In this document: piece after piece, positions 6,375 through 6,423 of the stretch | Layout of the letters: each line of letters begins with the position of its first letter | How positions within the stretch are numbered: position 1 is the first letter of the stretch | NCBI GenBank assembly: GCA_903827085.1 | Contig: CAIKHC010000162.1 | Location: 1-6,423 of the forward strand | Reading direction: 5' to 3' | Origin: an uncultured Candidatus Nemicrothrix sp. | GTDB lineage: Bacteria > Actinomycetota > Acidimicrobiia > Acidimicrobiales > Acidimicrobilacustridaceae | DNA: 6,423 nucleotides | Notes under the pieces: generated by a model | What the model saw: only the letters and a program-made list of their open reading frames with translations | Databases searched by the model: none | What the model was told of the DNA's origin: nothing | Translations under genes and position numbers: made by a program

Positions 6375-6423
6375 GTGACTGACACAACATCAGTGCTCGT
6401 TGTCGAAGACGAAGGGTCATTCA
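6375..6423 (+). CDS. regX3: Response regulator (RegX3/PhoP type), 3'-truncated by the window end
   Basis: Only 16 codons are present, reading VTDTTSVLVVEDEGSF. The pattern of hydrophobic beta strand followed by E-D-E is the start of a receiver domain, the acidic pair being part of the Mg2+ pocket beside the phosphorylated aspartate. The start resembles mycobacterial RegX3 (TSVLIVEDEES, from memory). Its position 4 nt after a SenX3-like kinase makes it the expected partner: a DNA-binding regulator of the OmpR/PhoB family that would activate phosphate-starvation genes, including pst. The DNA-binding domain is outside the window, so the subfamily rests on context. The GTG start has a good AAGAGGA ribosome binding site. 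Confidence 0.8.
   Translation, partial: MTDTTSVLVVEDEGSF

Overview
The window is almost entirely one co-directional (+ strand) run of phosphate-uptake and phosphate-sensing genes. In order they are: the 3' part of pstS, then pstC, pstA, pstB, a first phoU, a second phoU broken by an in-frame stop codon, a SenX3/PhoR-type sensor kinase, and the first 16 codons of its response regulator. Coding density is very high. Junctions are a few bases long or overlap (1 nt pstC/pstA, 18 nt after pstA, 10 nt pstB/phoU, 33 nt phoU/phoU2, 4-nt ATGA overlap phoU2/kinase, 4 nt kinase/regulator). No stretch over 300 bases lacks a gene, and I see no RNA gene, mobile element, CRISPR array or tRNA.

The organism is probably an actinobacterium of moderate-to-high GC. 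The kinase H-box and catalytic region closely resemble mycobacterial SenX3 as I remember it, GTG starts are common, and the PhoU proteins look actinobacterial. A lineage such as Acidimicrobiia is possible, but that is a guess from style, with no marker gene to support it.

The genes form one circuit. PstS binds phosphate outside the membrane, PstC and PstA form the channel, and PstB supplies ATP hydrolysis. PhoU proteins relay transporter state to the kinase, which phosphorylates the response regulator, which in turn normally controls pst expression. The promoter and any Pho box would lie upstream of pstS, outside the window.

Two points deserve attention. First, codon 135 of the second phoU is TAG, while the reading frame and PhoU homology continue uninterrupted on both sides up to the kinase start. 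Second, a perfect 12-bp GC-rich hairpin sits just after pstS, inside the first codons of pstC as called. It could be an attenuator or an mRNA-stabilising structure that sets pstS expression above that of the transporter genes, and it makes the pstC start uncertain. I found no evidence of an undescribed system; otherwise this is a well-recognised phosphate module.
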